Shown: positions 46,331 through 59,332 of the stretch, piece by piece
How the letters are laid out: every line of letters starts with the position of its first letter
Numbering within the stretch: position 1 is the stretch's first letter
NCBI GenBank assembly: GCA_004802725.1
Contig: SGPM01000084.1
Coordinates: forward strand, 25,730-89,729
Origin: Antrodiella citrinella
Lineage: Eukaryota > Basidiomycota > Agaricomycetes > Polyporales > Steccherinaceae
Length of the DNA stretch: 64,000 bases
Reading direction: 5' to 3'
Made by a program: the position numbers and the translations under genes
The notes under the pieces: model-generated
Databases searched by the model: none
What the model was told of the DNA's origin: nothing
What the model saw: the letters and a program-made list of their open reading frames with translations, nothing else

Positions 46331-46678
46331 GGTGGATGGTGGTAACAAGGTAGCAACGGAGTCGGTGAGAGTGGGAAGGATTATAAGGACGAAGAGTGAC
46401 TTACTATTCTTGGAGTCTCACGTTACGGTCATTCCGTGAAACTGTCTGTCCCGCCCTATACTTCAGCTTCCACCGGCCCCGGAATATGTTTCATCGTTGT
46501 CTTTGTCAAGACTGCTGCGAACTACGTCGAGGGGAAGGGCGGCGGCGTTGAAGATAACAAGAGCTCGAGGCCGCCCACATTGGCGTTCCGGCTGGGTGAA
46601 CCGGTACGTTTGCTTACCATACCCTGCAAGGTCATTCGTAGCTACGTTATTCTTCATTGACAGACACCTATGCTATCT
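46331..46678. other. intergenic, DUF3074 gene promoter side
   Basis: A 348-bp spacer between two minus-strand genes. No feature recognised. Confidence 0.35.
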
Positions 46679-47704
46679 CTACGACACTGTCGTGAGGGAT
46701 GCCCAGTATGATACCCAAGACTGCTTTGTTCCTTCACGAGAACTAGCATGGCGCAAGCCTGCGTCGTTGCCCACCACAACGTCCGTCATCTCCCACCTCG
46801 CAAAGGGGTATTTGTCCTTCAACCTCTCGTCCGTGCAGCGGAACCTTTGTCTCATCTTGGCACTCAGAGCTGCCACGCACTTCCTCCCTAGCCCAGCGTT
46901 CCTATATTCTGGCTCGACGTGTAACATCCCCGAACTCCCATCCGGGTACACCACTTCCCAAGCAACAGGTGGACCTGCTATGCCCTTGCGCCGTATACAG
47001 ACGGAGTATTCCAGACGGCGCACCATGAACTCGAATGATCGAGGAAATGTGGCTCGACTAATGACGAACTCCAGGTCGGACTTCTGCAACTCTCCGATCT
47101 CCCATTCTCCTTGTGGCGCATTCCAGACTGGTTCGTCTCCCTGAAACTCGTATCTCGAGACGAATTTGGTGCATGGAAATTTGACGGGAATCCCGGATGC
47201 CAGGCATGCAATCCACCTTTCGTGTAACGACCCGAGGAAAATAGCTTTGCCTTCTTCTCTGCAAAGTAAAGCCTCGGGGTTGATGCATTGCACGATGGAG
47301 TCGTTGGCCTTCAGCGCACGGATGAACTCGTTTAACACTCCACGGACGTGATGTTCTTCATCGGGCGTCGGGGGTGCGACAAGGACTTCTGCAGAGCAAA
47401 AGTAGCGCATCTGCATGTCACTCCATCCCGAAGAAGCGATCACGGAAAACAAGGGGGGAGGTTTGGTATTGACCTCGAAAGGGAACGACGTCCAGATGTG
47501 AAGGTTCCCGATGTTGTTCTTGGAGTCGATGTCACCGCTATACAGGCAACCGAGGATTGGGAGGGAGTATGGGAGGAACGGATGAAGAATGTCCGCGAAG
47601 GCCTCTACAGCATCCGCTGTGTCGAGGGTTATATGGTAGAGCTGAGTGACTTCAGTTGTAGCCATGATTGCGTACTGAATGGTGGCGAAATTGAAGAGGT
47701 TCAT
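46679..47704 (-). CDS. GNAT-family (FR47-like) acyltransferase-like protein
   Basis: Single-exon gene, 341 aa (328 if the ATG at 47665 is used; both Mets are in frame). The C-terminal third carries the acetyl-CoA-binding GNAT core: PPVAWEVVYPDGSSGMLHVE, then YRNAGLGRKCVAALSAK (the R/Q-x-x-G-x-G/A-like loop and helix). The N-terminal ~200 residues are the divergent partner domain typical of FR47-like/glycine-N-acyltransferase-like proteins. Acceptor unknown. An intronless gene is unusual among its neighbours. The antisense frame over 46497-47144 is a shadow. Confidence 0.78.
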   Translation of the reverse strand: MNLFNFATIQYAIMATTEVTQLYHITLDTADAVEAFADILHPFLPYSLPILGCLYSGDIDSKNNIGNLHIWTSFPFEVNTKPPPLFSVIASSGWSDMQMRYFCSAEVLVAPPTPDEEHHVRGVLNEFIRALKANDSIVQCINPEALLCREEGKAIFLGSLHERWIACLASGIPVKFPCTKFVSRYEFQGDEPVWNAPQGEWEIGELQKSDLEFVISRATFPRSFEFMVRRLEYSVCIRRKGIAGPPVAWEVVYPDGSSGMLHVEPEYRNAGLGRKCVAALSAKMRQRFRCTDERLKDKYPFARWEMTDVVVGNDAGLRHASSREGTKQSWVSYWASLTTVS

Positions 47705-48499
47705 ATGAATGACTTGCTTTATGCCATGCCTCAGCGTTCTATCGATCGAGTCACTGGCATCTCAGATTTAGGTGCACTGGCCAGTGACGGCACAGACCCT
47801 CCGGGCGCGCACTCTGAGTCAAGTGCGTCTTTCAAGTCCTCTGAGTCTGTGCCAGTGTCAAGCTGTCCTTAGGTGGGACACTGGCGCATTTCGGCCTCGA
47901 GGTTTTTGTTCTATAGACGTGCTAACACTGCTCTTCAATATACGGAATATACGGGTCCGCCTTGAAATACGTTGTTCAGAGTCACATTCGTGAACACAAC
48001 CTACAAACTATGTAGTGTTTCGAGACTTATATGAGCTGACGAACCTGAGCCTAAATCGTGATCAGCCTTGCTATCCCGATCGCCTGCAGACGAAGGCAGT
48101 ACATACTTGCTTCTTTCCACTGCAACGACCATGATTCCTACAAAACATGTTGCACAATTGCATTGCACGCTGGAATCGCATTTTACAATCACATTTCATC
48201 ACATCCATACGAATCATAGGCTTCGACACTGCGGCAAACACGGTCCAGGAGATCCTCGGTAAACTGGCGTTCAGGGCTTCCTCTTGCGGACAGTGGGCCT
48301 TGGTTCAGACGCTAAGCCTTACGGCGGCAAAGACACGGCAATTTGGGCAACAGTGACTCCCCACAGCCGCATCGTTTCCCCCAGGGAGCATCTCGCGTGG
48401 TCCGTTGGGTTCGCATAAATACGGAGGGTAAGTAGCGAGGCGTCTGACGACCCAACTATCCGTTCGACAACTCTCGTTCCCCAACAATTTGAGACCAGG
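47705..48499. promoter_or_regulatory. divergent spacer, GNAT-like / F-box gene
   Basis: A 795-bp region between divergent starts, expected to hold both promoters. Short open frames on both strands have no family signature. Confidence 0.35.
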
Positions 48500-50354
48500 A
48501 TGGCCTCAGCTATCTCTGGAAATGCCCCGGGGCATATGTCCCTCGATGGCCTGCTGGAACCTTCGTCCTGGCAGCTTCCTTATTTCACTGCAAAGTGAGT
48601 AGGCACCTTTTCATGTCACAACACGAGGCAATGCTCATTCTAATACCACGGACTACGTAGTGCTACACCTGGCGCACCCGAACAGTCCATCACAGATACA
48701 GTGAGTACCTCCCTACATTCGGCATAACGACCACGCTCAGGCCATTATACCACAGCTGGACCGTTTGGACGTGTCCTTGGCCCTGCTCGCGAAATACCGC
48801 AACAGTCTACGCCCCTTCAATCGCATTACTGCCGACATTCTTGTCGCTATCTTCCGAGAGCTTGCACGGGACTACAGCGACCCTCATGAAACCAGTTTTG
48901 GGTCGTACCCGTGGATGGGGGTGGCACAGGTGTGTCAGTTCTGGAGGGATGTTGCTCTGACGAGTGCTATCCTATGGACGAATATCAGCACGCGTTATCC
49001 CAAATCCGCCCTGGCATGTGTTGAACGCTCCGGGGACGCGTCACTCTCTCTATTCGTATACCACAATTCGAGCCGCGACAATGTGGCCAGTGTCCTTGAA
49101 GCCATGCTTCCCAACATAAAACGACTGCGGCGACTCATCGTCCCTTCCAACTACCTGAGGACCAGCGACGATAACATCCATGAATTGCTCCGTCCGCTGA
49201 TGGAGGTCCCAGCGCCCATGTTGGAGGTTCTGGAGACGGACAAGGTTAGGGCGGAACCAGGTTGGGTTACTATGCCCACCGTATTCACAGGACATACCCC
49301 AAGTTTGACGCGTCTCAGAATTCACGTCATGGTCCCAGAAATCACCTCCGTCTCACTTTCCAAGCTTCGAGTACTCACCCTCTGTGGGCGAAAACACACC
49401 CCGATAATTGTGGGCGTCTCCAAATTCCTGGACCTGCTCGAGGCGTGTCCATTACTGGAGATTGTCAAGGTTGACAAGTCCAATTTCTCCCATGCGGAGG
49501 ATGATGAGAGCAGGAATATTGAGCTCAACCATCTGCGCGTGCTGGAGATGGGGCGTACAGATGCGTCGGCTGTTATGGACGTCTTCAGTCACCTCACCAT
49601 CCCAGAATGCGCCATCCGGCTCAAGGTCTGGATGGATAGGTACGAGGAGAACAAGTTTCATGTCGGCATACCGCTACCCATGGACCTGAATCCTACCCAC
49701 CATCTTCGCGATATCCGCAAGATGCATGTCAGCTACATGAATGGGTACGAGGGTGTTGAGATCTCAGGTGCTACCGGTGCGAAAGGGTCAACCCCGTTCT
49801 GGATCAGCGGGCTCCTGACTTCGAGCACCATCACTCATCTCGGCGACATGGACTCCATCGCGGGCACCGTGTTCAAGTCGCTCGCGAACGCGTTCGACTT
49901 CGACTCCTTGGAGGAGTTCGCCATCACGGAGATGCGGAACAACGCGCGGTGGACGGGGTACACGAAGAAGCTATGGACAGATACGTTCAGACGTATGCCC
50001 ATGCTCAAGTCGTTGTACATCACCTTGGATGGCGGGTACGACGAAGGCATCTGTCGCGCTGTGCTGTCCGCGCTCTCCACAAGAGACGACAGGACTGGGA
50101 ACTTCCTGTGTCCCATCCTGGAGAAGATAGTCGTTTGGGGGGATAAGACGTGGTCCTCGTTGCAGTGCTACAAGCTGGCGAAGGAGCGCTCCAAGGCTGG
50201 GCACCCTCTCAAGAAGGTGTCTATGCGGCTGTCACATTATACCAGCTTCTCTGATCCTGCAGAGACGGATCTACCCTACCTCCGCGAGTACGTCGAGTGC
50301 GTGGACCTTGAGCCCATGGACATTGAGTTCCCGGAGTTCCCTAACTGGTCGTAA
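48500..50354 (+). CDS. F-box protein, basidiomycete LRR-like type
   Basis: Exons 48500-48594, 48661-48700 and 48756-50354 (577 aa). A heptad-like helix (LDRLDVSLALLAKYRNSL) precedes the F-box at residues ~60-105: RPFNRITADILVAIFRELA, then VAQVCQFWRDVALTSAILW. The remainder is leucine-rich without strict repeats, as in the very large agaricomycete F-box families. It should recruit an unknown substrate to SCF through Skp1, which is also encoded here (17798-18577). There is no signal or membrane segment. Confidence 0.87.
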
Positions 50355-50572
50355 GATACAACCCCATCATCTCGTTCTGTCTTTTTCATGTTTCATTTTG
50401 TTGGATATTGTATTTTCGTTGATACCACCACTTACTTTTCTGTACGATAGACTTCCTGACCTGTATCGCCTTATGAAAACCTCCCACATCTATGTATTAG
50501 TAGGATATGTCACATATCAGCTCAAAATGTCCAGGTCACTAACTACGTCTACTCGTTACAATGATAACTCGT

Positions 50573-52334
50573 TCAACTGGATGTGGAAGTAGGAACATTG
50601 CTTGCGTCGGTTGCAGAAGCAGTGGCAGAGGGGGCATCGCTCGCGCTTGCGTCGGTTGGTGCGGAGCCCGACGCAGAAACCGCTGCTGTGGCTGATACTG
50701 CGTCAGTCGCAGTGGGGAACACGGCTGAATCGGTCGCCGTAGCTGCAGAGGCGTCGGTGGGGACCGATGTACCGGCACTGGCCGTGGCACTGACGAGGCT
50801 GGAGTCCGTGGCGCTGACGGCAGCTGTGGCGGCATCTGTCGTGTCCGTACTGCTGGAAGTGCTATCTGTGCCAGTCGCCGCCGGAGAGGCTTGCGCACAG
50901 CTGCACGAGTCCACATCGGGGGTCGTTCCGAAAGGACAGGATCCATCTGTACGTTCAAGAATGAGCGTCATAGACTCATGTGAGTACCGAGAGATGTTGC
51001 TTACCATCACCAAACGCGATCAAGCCGAAGGAGGGACCTCCGAAGATACCAGGATCCACACCGAGGAGCTGGCTATTAACGATACCAACAAGCTCCTGGT
51101 TCCTCGGTGCCTTCTGACAGAACGGCGAAGAGGGAACAACACCGAGGATGTTGAGCGCATTGCGGGGGTGCTGCCTGAACGCGATGGCGTTTTGGATGAG
51201 AGCGTCCGCGTTCGTGACCCCGGGGGACTTGGCGAAGTCGATCATGGCGTCTGCGTTATCTTGTTGTGCGCAAGGGTCGGAATTGGCGAGGAGGGCGTTG
51301 ATGCCGTCGATACCTGCGAGCTGGACGCATGGCTCAGTGGTGAAAATGTCACCCCCGCTCACGAGCTATTGCACCGGCTCATATTAGTCTCATGAGCTGC
51401 ACGTGTATCAATGTTACTCACGCAGAGATCTTGCCATGACTGAGCGACGGCGGGAAGGTCAGCCTGAGCAATCCGCTTCGAGAGGCCAGTCTGAGTGTTG
51501 TTCACAGAAGTAAAAGGGCTGATGGTGGCATTGACATTCGTTGCGGTAGCAGGTAATGCGCTACCTGTCGCGCTGGCCGTGACGTTGGCACTAGCGAGCC
51601 CGGAGTCGGTAGGGAAAGTAGCAGATGTTGTCACATTGCTAGTAGTGGTAGGATCTATAGTGGATGAATCCGTAGAATCTCCTGCTGCTGACGTATCGGT
51701 GGAAGGGTCCGCAGTGGTAGTGTCTGTAGGAGATGGTGGCAGGCTTGCTGCTTTAGCGACACACGCCGGTGGAGATACAGGGACCGCAGTCGGGAGGACG
51801 TCGCTGCTTACAGCCTGAGAGGCTGAAGGGGAAGCATCGGATGAGTCCGTGGGGTCTGTGTCCGAGGGAATAGCGGTAGCGTCGGTAGAAGAAGCTGAAT
51901 CCGTTGCGGAAGGAATGTCGGTAGCATCGGTAGACGAAGCCGAGTCTGTGGCGGTAGGGGCATTGCTCGCGTCGGACGCAGAAACAGCAGCTGTGGCCGA
52001 CACAGCAACAGAATCATCAGTCGCGGTAGGGAACGCTGCTGAATCGGTCGCTGAAGCTGCAAGGCTGTCGGTGGGGGCCGACGCAGCGGCGCTGACCGTG
52101 GCACTGACGAGACTTGAATCTGTGGCGCTTATAGCTACGGTAGCAGCATCTGTCGCGACAGAAAGAGTGGTCTCGGAGCCCGTGTCCAGGGTATCGTCTC
52201 TGACAAAGTGACTGGATGTTTCATTAGAATGTGCAATCAACGTTTAGGATTGTTTGCACTTACGGAGAATGAATGGGCCGTGCGTTAACCACGGTCAACA
52301 ATGCGAGCAAAAGGGAAAAAGCTGGAATACGCAT
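50573..52334 (-). CDS. secreted Ser/Thr/Ala-rich protein with duplicated low-complexity arms
   Basis: Exons in coding order: 52334-52264, 52211-51422, 51365-51005, 50946-50573 (531 aa). A clear signal peptide (MRIPAFSLLLALLTVVNA) precedes a long Ser/Thr/Ala/Asp-rich arm, a compact central block of ~150 residues with Cys (WQDLCLVSGGDIFTTEPCVQ ... SSPFCQ), a short Cys cluster (DGSCPFGTTPDVDSCSC), and a second Ser/Thr/Ala arm closely resembling the first (LVSATxSA, PTATD). Such arms are normally heavily O-mannosylated, suggesting a cell-wall or extracellular protein. No GPI-attachment tail is evident: the C-terminus is VPTSTSS. Family not recognised. Confidence 0.82.
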
Positions 52335-52813
52335 TGTGGGATGATGAAGAGATATGAAAATGTCCGAAGAAAGAAGCGCAAGTTGAACGAAGGCAGAAAT
52401 GAAATGAAAAGGTACTCAAGAGCACCGGGCTCACTATTCACCAGGACTGACGGTTACATCCTGGACTCGGAAGTCTAACGTTCTTATACCTGGGATTGCA
52501 GGAAGGCGGTGACGTGTGGAGGCAACCTAGACAGTGAGCGCAACAATAAAAGTGTCGATCTTGTACAAACCGATAGATTAATATGCGACGGCAAGTTCGC
52601 GCAACGTCAGATGGCGGGTGTCCAATATGTATCTCGACAGCGAACACTCAGCGCTGACTATTCACGTGAGAGCCAGACACACAAAACAGCAAATAGCTTG
52701 AAGACTCACCACAATGGAAAGAATGTGGGATTTGTCGCAACAATAGGCGAAGGCTAGACAGTGTCAAAGCAATGATAGAATTGGGCGAACAATTAAACAT
52801 TATAAAATTAGAT

Positions 52814-53963
52814 CTACTCCATAGGAATGAAAGGACTGCGACGTGGTGAAGGCGACTCAATGACAGAAGGGAGTGTTTTGGCAAGTTCCGTGGTTCCCGC
52901 AGGGAAAGGTAAATCATCCACAAGCTTCGGCAGCACCTTGTCAAAGTTTCCTTTGTAGTGGTTGTGTTGTGCCAATTGGGTCATTTTCTTCTTCGCGTCC
53001 CGAACGAGTACATGCGCATCGTCAATGCCGGGTACAGCACCCTTGACGAAAAGCAGGTTGAGCCTTGTGTCAACCCGGACAACAGGCAGGTTCTGGACTG
53101 TGATGCGCTTTGCACCTTGACGTCCAGCCATCTTCTTTCCTGGCCAAACACGTCCAGGATCCTAGCGGGCAAGGCTGAGTAAACATTAGAATGGACGGCG
53201 ATCGGCAACTGACCTGGTGAGCACCAATAGATCCGGCGGCACGATGAGATGCGGAAACACCATGACTTGCGCGTAGACCCTTGAATCCCCACCGCTTCAT
53301 GACACCCTGGAATCCCTTTCCAACCCTATTGTCAATGTCAGAATGAGTGCAAGTGAAGAGCCTCAGGAAACATACGAGTTTGCAATAACGTCAACTGTCT
53401 GTCCTGGAACGAAGTGGATCGCAGACAAGGTAGTCCCTTGAATTGACGACGTGTCAAGAGTGTTACAAAAATACATTGGAACGTACATACCAACAGGCAC
53501 ATGGGCGTCGGGGGTTACTGCAAACTCTTTGACAATCCGTTTCGGGGGCACGCCAGCCTTCGCGAAGTGTCCCAACATTTGCTTCGTTGTGGTTTTCTCT
53601 GGTCTATCCGAGGCTGCAACTTGAACGGCGTGGTATTCGGTCTCGTCTTTTCGCACAGTGACCACATTCGCAGTGACTTGGCAATTCTCGATCTGTAATT
53701 ATGAGAGATGAATTTTGACAGGATGATAATATGTTTCATACCTGCAACACGGTGACGGGATAGCGTGCACCATGGTTATCCCACATGGCTGTCATACCGC
53801 GTTTTCTCGCGATTAAACCCGTCCGAACTGAGTTTGCTGTCCATTTCGCTGGTGGCTCTGAAGCGACTGCACTAGCACTCGTGGAAGCCGCAGCATTAGA
53901 GCCTGCGGTCGAGTGAATGTATCTTGTACATATTCGTTGCCGAATTTTCCAAACGGCGAGCAT
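52814..53963 (-). CDS. MRPL9: mitochondrial large-subunit ribosomal protein uL3m
   Basis: Exons in coding order: 53963-53742, 53692-53491, 53436-53376, 53325-53214, 53161-52814 (314 aa). The N-terminal ~40 residues are basic and Ala/Ser-rich, consistent with import. The uL3 core is unmistakable: [79 protein letters not shown]. uL3 is a primary rRNA-binding protein near the peptidyl-transferase centre. The ~50-residue C-terminal extension ([13 protein letters not shown]...) is mitochondrial-form specific. Confidence 0.94.
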
Positions 53964-54198
53964 GACGAGTTGGATGAGAGTAGGGATGGGACGGGTTTGA
54001 CGGTGGCAAGAAGAGATTTAGTGAATGACCCATTTGAGCGGGCGTCTATGTATGAGACTCTTCGGATATCTCCGAGTGTCGTGTCCCAGGGCGAAAGGTT
54101 GCTTGCCGCTGCCTTCCGACGTCAAAACATAAACTTTTGCGTCCTCACCCAGGGCATCCTTCAACACCACTCTTTACATCTCCTGTAAATCAAATGGA

Positions 54199-57100
54199 AT
54201 GGTCGTATGGCCAGGAGACCATCGCTCATCGACCGAGAAAAAAGAAAGCAGCGGCAAAGGCAAACGTCGAGCGGAGCCGGGGCACTCGTACCCGGTGAAC
54301 GAGCCTGGTACTTTGACTTCCGCAAACCTTTATCGAACAGGAAAACGTCTGGAGTGGTCATTCTTGAATCATGCGGTCGAATCCAGTGAGTCCACATATT
54401 CTTCGGAGCAATTGTTTGTTCACAGTTGTGCGCAGAACGAAGGCTGGTTGCACTGAGCGACCTCATGGTTCTTCCACCGACGTCGCCAATACCGCTCAGA
54501 ACCTTTTCAATTCCTGTCCTTCAGAAGGCTGAGCAAGCTGTTCGTATTTACCTTGTCTACTCCACGGGTGCACGCTCACCCATTTGAATCGTAGGCGCAC
54601 TTCTTCCGTTTGCAATATGCAGAGGTCGAGATCACCTCTGAATTAATAAGTGAATACATCACCGAGGATGTACGATCTGAAGACTTGTTGCGCCAATATG
54701 ATCCATATGCTGGGAATGCGCTCGCTCTCATTCTCTGTTATGGCAATCGCAGAACTTCCCCGACACTGTATTTAGCGTTTCCTGCTGGAGAAACCGGATG
54801 TGAACTCCGTAAGTGTGCTTGCTAGCTCATGTTTTAGCACGACTCACGTACACGCGGAAGATATCAGCCTTCTTCCTTACCGCGAATCCGAGGGCGTGGT
54901 TTTCGACCCTTGGGCACATGCAGAACACGCCTTCAAATCTCCCATCCAACAAATCATCACTGCAACTGTAGGCGAAGCGTTCGGACGGAAGATCTCAGGT
55001 ATGCGTTTTTATTCATCTATGGAAGATGCACTCACCAATTTTGTCCTTACTAGTTACCGCATTTGCTGTCAGAACACTGGAAGCCGTTCATATCATGAAG
55101 CAGACACATCCTTCTCAAGGTGGCCGCACAGAACATGTGTCAGTTATCCTGCACTCCGAAGTCAGAAACAAGCGCATAGTGGATCTCATTTTTTGCCACA
55201 CATCATCCGATGAGGTGGTTGCGCTTGTTGTCAATGAGTGTGGTGATGTGTTCAGATGGTCAGCGAGAAACGGCGTGAAGACTATGTAAGTCTCTTCGAA
55301 ATACAGCTTCTCGAAGCTTCAATTGAAGATGTGTCGCAGTGAAAGTATCACACAAGATGAACCTCTACATGTCGCCTTTCCTTTCTTTCGACTGGCTCGC
55401 TCTGCAATGCAAGATTCCTGCCTGTTGGCTTCTGAGAAAGCGCTACACTTGATTGATTTGAAAGTATGTCCTGATCTAATGACATGTATGTGTAATGTCA
55501 CTCACTTTCTCTCCTAGGCTCTTTCTCGTGAAGTAGTCTTCAGATTGCCCCCTGGGTCTGAGGTCTTCACTTCTCTCCTGGGTTCCGCCGAAGGCACTCC
55601 TGTTCGCGCACTGACAACAGCGCACATTCTGTGGTTCGATGAGCGGCACCTCCAAAGACCAACTATTGCTATTAAGCATGGCCGTCAAAGCGATCCCAAT
55701 TTGCATCTACACGCGCTTTCCTTGGATAAGGGTACGCTCTATAAATTTCATGTCAATTTTTTTTTAACTGAGCTTCGTTGCAGTCCCTTTTACATTTCTC
55801 ACTTCTCGAAAAAACAACCTAGTTACTGCCTACGACGTTTCACACGGGAAAGACAAGTTCGTGCACATTCATAATCCACCATCCGCTCTACCAGCTATCC
55901 GGACATTGGAAACCAAGACACGAGGAGAAGTAATTTTTCGGCACCCTGCAGATAGTGCGGGAAATGATGCTACGATGTTCCGGCTTTCACTTCGTGGTAG
56001 CCTTCATCGAATGGATCTCAAACTTATCTCGAGCGATGCGCCGGACAACTCGGTAGACATAGAGACAACCGTCGAATGGTCTCCAGAAGTCCAAGAGCTC
56101 AGCAGACTTGGTTCCGTTCGCTCAGACCCAGGACCATTGGGGCGACGGAATTGCGAGCTGTTCAACTTGGACAAAGCGTATGAGGGTACGTGTTTTCAAG
56201 CTTCGACACTCATTTGCTTGTCATGCTCACGATTTTGTCTAGATATCTTGATCAATGAAGACGCAAAGGGAGGGGATTCCGACGCAGTGTACGACCTGAT
56301 AGATGGCATGACCATGTTTTGGCAGAGCCAGGAGATGTCGGCTGAGCACATATTGACAACGTAAAGTCGTTGCACTACATGCGTTGTCTCCCACTCATGG
56401 TCATTCAGATTTGATATTGCCTTCGGCTCAGGTGAAGAGCCATTGGACGCATCCAGAGCAGATTTCTTCAAGGACAGCACACTCAGCTCAGTACGGGGTC
56501 ACCGTGCATTGGTTCAAGGACGCATACCTCGTGACCAGCTAATGCGACAAGCTCCCTGGCAGCACGACATCACGCCCGTGATCAGCCATTTCGTTACAGA
56601 CATGTCAAGTGATCCAGCTGCACTGACCTCTACTTTGGGCAAGTACAACCTTATGTCGGAAGACGATCGACCGGCTCCATCATATCGAAGAGAAGCCGAG
56701 GCGCGTGAACAACTCGCGCTTGACCTGACGCTCTCCGCCACTGTGTACTCTGCAGGGTTCAACGACGTGAAGCAGAAAGAGGAGGAAGACGAAATCCTCG
56801 AAGTCATGTCTCGGGCTACGAAAGCCTTGTCTCTAGAGCATACAGAGCCTCCACCGGTTTCATTTGGATTTCTTCGCCCACTCAAGACGGAAGAGGAAGG
56901 CACCTTCTTGCATTCGGACTCGGAAACCTCCATATGTCCTCTTGGAGTCCGTCTGTTACTCGACGATTGGAAGGTGGGTGTTGATCCTGCAGACTATATC
57001 TACGAAGATCCGTATGGTATGGTCGGAGCCGCACCTGCTATCAGACCTACCGCTCGACCTCGACCCCTCCCCGAAACGATCGCTCCTGTGGTCCAAACTC

Positions 57101-57354
57101 TGCGACCTCCGATCACCACACGTCCTCCAATGATTGCGGCTAGTCAACCCACTTGTCCACCACCGACAATATTCCCCTCGAGTCAACCTCAAGAGGTTAG
57201 AAGGGATATCGGTTGGGGAAGTCAGCCAAATACGATGGACTGGGTGCAGCACACTGCATCGCAGGAGCCGTTCTCTCGTACACAAGCAATGCCTGGGCCT
57301 CACGGAGGAAGGCCACCTCCCATGAAGAAGAAGAAGCGGGCTGGCGGGTTCTAG
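54199..57354 (+). CDS. RRN6: RNA polymerase I core-factor subunit Rrn6-like
   Basis: Part of the Pol I promoter-recognition core factor (TAF1C-like). Ten exons: 54199-54385, 54436-54539, 54595-54808, 54861-54998, 55054-55285, 55340-55463, 55518-55731, 55784-56185, 56243-56360, 56409-57354 (892 aa, all in phase). The N-terminal two-thirds is a divergent propeller-like region (VTAFAVRTLEAVHIM, VVALVVNECGDVFRW, HILWFDER). Rrn6-type features are near the end: DDWKVGVDPADYIYEDP, a Pro-rich linker, SRTQAMPGPHGGRP and the basic terminus KKKKRAGGF. The identification rests mainly on that C-terminal signature and overall length. Exon 2 starts at the second of two AGs, as phase requires. Confidence 0.78.
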
Positions 57355-57745
57355 ATGGTGGTGACGCCGCACGTGTGCTCATACGCAAAAGTACTTAGTA
57401 TAATCTCGTCCTCATTCTACACACCTGTCCGTATCATACGTATTCGTAATACTGCAGTGTACAGATTGCATATATCTTTTGCAAGAAGGTCGTTCGGCGA
57501 TATTGTTCGAGTACTCCACTAGTGGATTTCCATAAACAGCAGGGAGCTGCTCTGTACAGCGGCCGTGTCCGACGACCAACTGACCTCTGAGCACCACTCT
57601 CTTGCTTCGCCACACCCATCATCTTCATTCTCATATTGCTGTTAGACGACGCGGTTGCCCACTACGACCTCAACAAAGCTGTCGCTATCACTCGCTCGTG
57701 CAGCAGCACGGATCTGGACTCTTACTGGCCCTGTAAGAGCATCCT
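57355..57745. other. intergenic between RRN6-like and carrier genes
   Basis: A 391-bp spacer between tandem plus-strand genes. Nothing specific recognised. Confidence 0.35.
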
Positions 57746-59332
57746 ATGAGTGAGAAAAGGTGCCTATATTCCTCGATTCCATGTTTGCCGCCTACTTGTT
57801 CTCACCTGGTCCCTGTCCATAAGGCCATCAAATTATCTCTTCGACTCGGCTGCCCTCCATGAGTCTCTTCGACGTACGGCGGATTCGTGTGCTTGTGGCT
57901 CGTGCGCGTACTGACTCGTCCAATCGTGTTCTGCAGGAAACAAGGCTGTGGTGTGTGCCATCTCGGCCAGCTACATCTCGACGTTTGCTGGGTACCCGGT
58001 GCGTCTTGACGTTGGTAGAGGATGCTATACGACACTCACCTCTGATTTCTTGCAGTTGGACTCTATCAAGTCCAGGCTACAGACTACGAAAACGCCCATA
58101 TCCATTGCTAGGCTCGCCGCACTGGTGTACCGCGAAGAAGGCGTAATTGGGTTTTACAGAGGGTTATGGATTCCACTCATGACAATCTCATTTGTCCGTG
58201 CGTACTCTCTCGCATCTATGACTTTGGCTCCTGTCTGACACGCTCTACTTGCAGGTGCTGCATCATTCACCATCTATACCCGCACGAAAGAATATTTCAG
58301 AGATAATCATATGCTGTCTCGTAATACAATGCTGGACGTCTCAGCAGCTGGTGGTATTGGGTATGTGGTTTTCGTTCCTATGCATTGGTTTTAGCTGTAA
58401 CACTGCTTGCTAGTGGCGCTCTGTCAGGTTCCTTGATCTCATTTGGAAGTGCTCGTGAGTTGCTGCTTTTACTGTTGCTTCAAGACGCACATTGACCATG
58501 CATGCAGCGTTTGAGCTTGTCAAGGTGGTTCATGGTCCCGCAACGCTTGAATCACTCAGCTCACGCTTCGAGATCAGGTCCGACGCCAGCTGGAGTACTC
58601 GATCGCAGCGACCAAGGGTATTCGTCTCGTGAAGCCACCAGGAACTATTGAAGCTATTCGCGACATCTTCCGCACGAACGGCATTTTTGGTTTATACACA
58701 GGGTTTCGTTTGCATTTCGGTACGTGTGACTCTTTTGTTAGGGTACTCTTAGCTGACATGAGGGTGGTCGTGCAGTGCGCGATACTCTCGGTACAGCGCT
58801 CTACTTCTTCGAATACGATGGGTTGCGTCACATAATGGGACGCGCTCCCTCAGGAGAACAAGGCGACACACCGACGTGGTTACCACTGCACGCTTCTCTA
58901 GTGCCGTTCTGTTGTGGTTCAGTGGCGGGAGTCACGTCTTGGGCACTGATCTATCCTCTTGATGTGTATGTAGCTCTCGTTTCATCACAGGCCTTGGCTG
59001 ATCCAGTTTATTCAGTGTCAAAACGAAGGTACAGCAGCGTGCATTGGCTGGAGAGCGAAAACGTACGGTCTTTGAGACGCTTCATCGTCTTATCAGAGGT
59101 GCGTCTTTCGTTGTCGGTTGTGTTAAATCATTCTTATGCACATTACGTTTTAGGACCAGACCCAAATGCACCGAAACCTTTCTTGTTGGGTGTTGCACGC
59201 ATATACCGAGGACTGGGCGTGAGTGCCCTGCGAAGTGTTACGACGCACGGTTTGCTATGGACATTTTTTGATCTTACTTCTGCTTATATTGACGGCCTAC
59301 CTCACGCGAAGGAAAGTAACATAGATTCATGA
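57746..59332 (+). CDS. mitochondrial carrier (SLC25) family protein
   Basis: Eleven exons: 57746-57759, 57824-57873, 57937-57998, 58056-58197, 58255-58360, 58414-58454, 58508-58524, 58578-58719, 58776-58965, 59016-59098, 59154-59332 (341 aa). Three carrier signatures mark the three repeats: YPLDSIKSRLQ, APFELVKVRRQLE (the second degenerate, starting A-P-F-E), and YPLDVVKTKVQQ. Matching G-x-x-x-G helices include GVIGFYRGLWIPL and GIFGLYTGFRLHF. It sits in the inner mitochondrial membrane; substrate not deducible. Exon 1 is only 14 nt (ATG AGT GAG AAA AG), set by phase with a weak GTGCCT donor; exon 7 is 17 nt. Confidence 0.88.

Noticed and set aside
46497..47144. 215-codon plus-strand frame
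   Set aside because: Lies wholly opposite the intronless GNAT-like gene and has no motif.
50583..51395. Long plus-strand open frame rich in Val/Ala/Glu
   Set aside because: Antisense to the Ser/Thr/Ala-rich secreted protein; biased codons there leave the opposite strand open. The spliced minus-strand model has a signal peptide and consistent introns.
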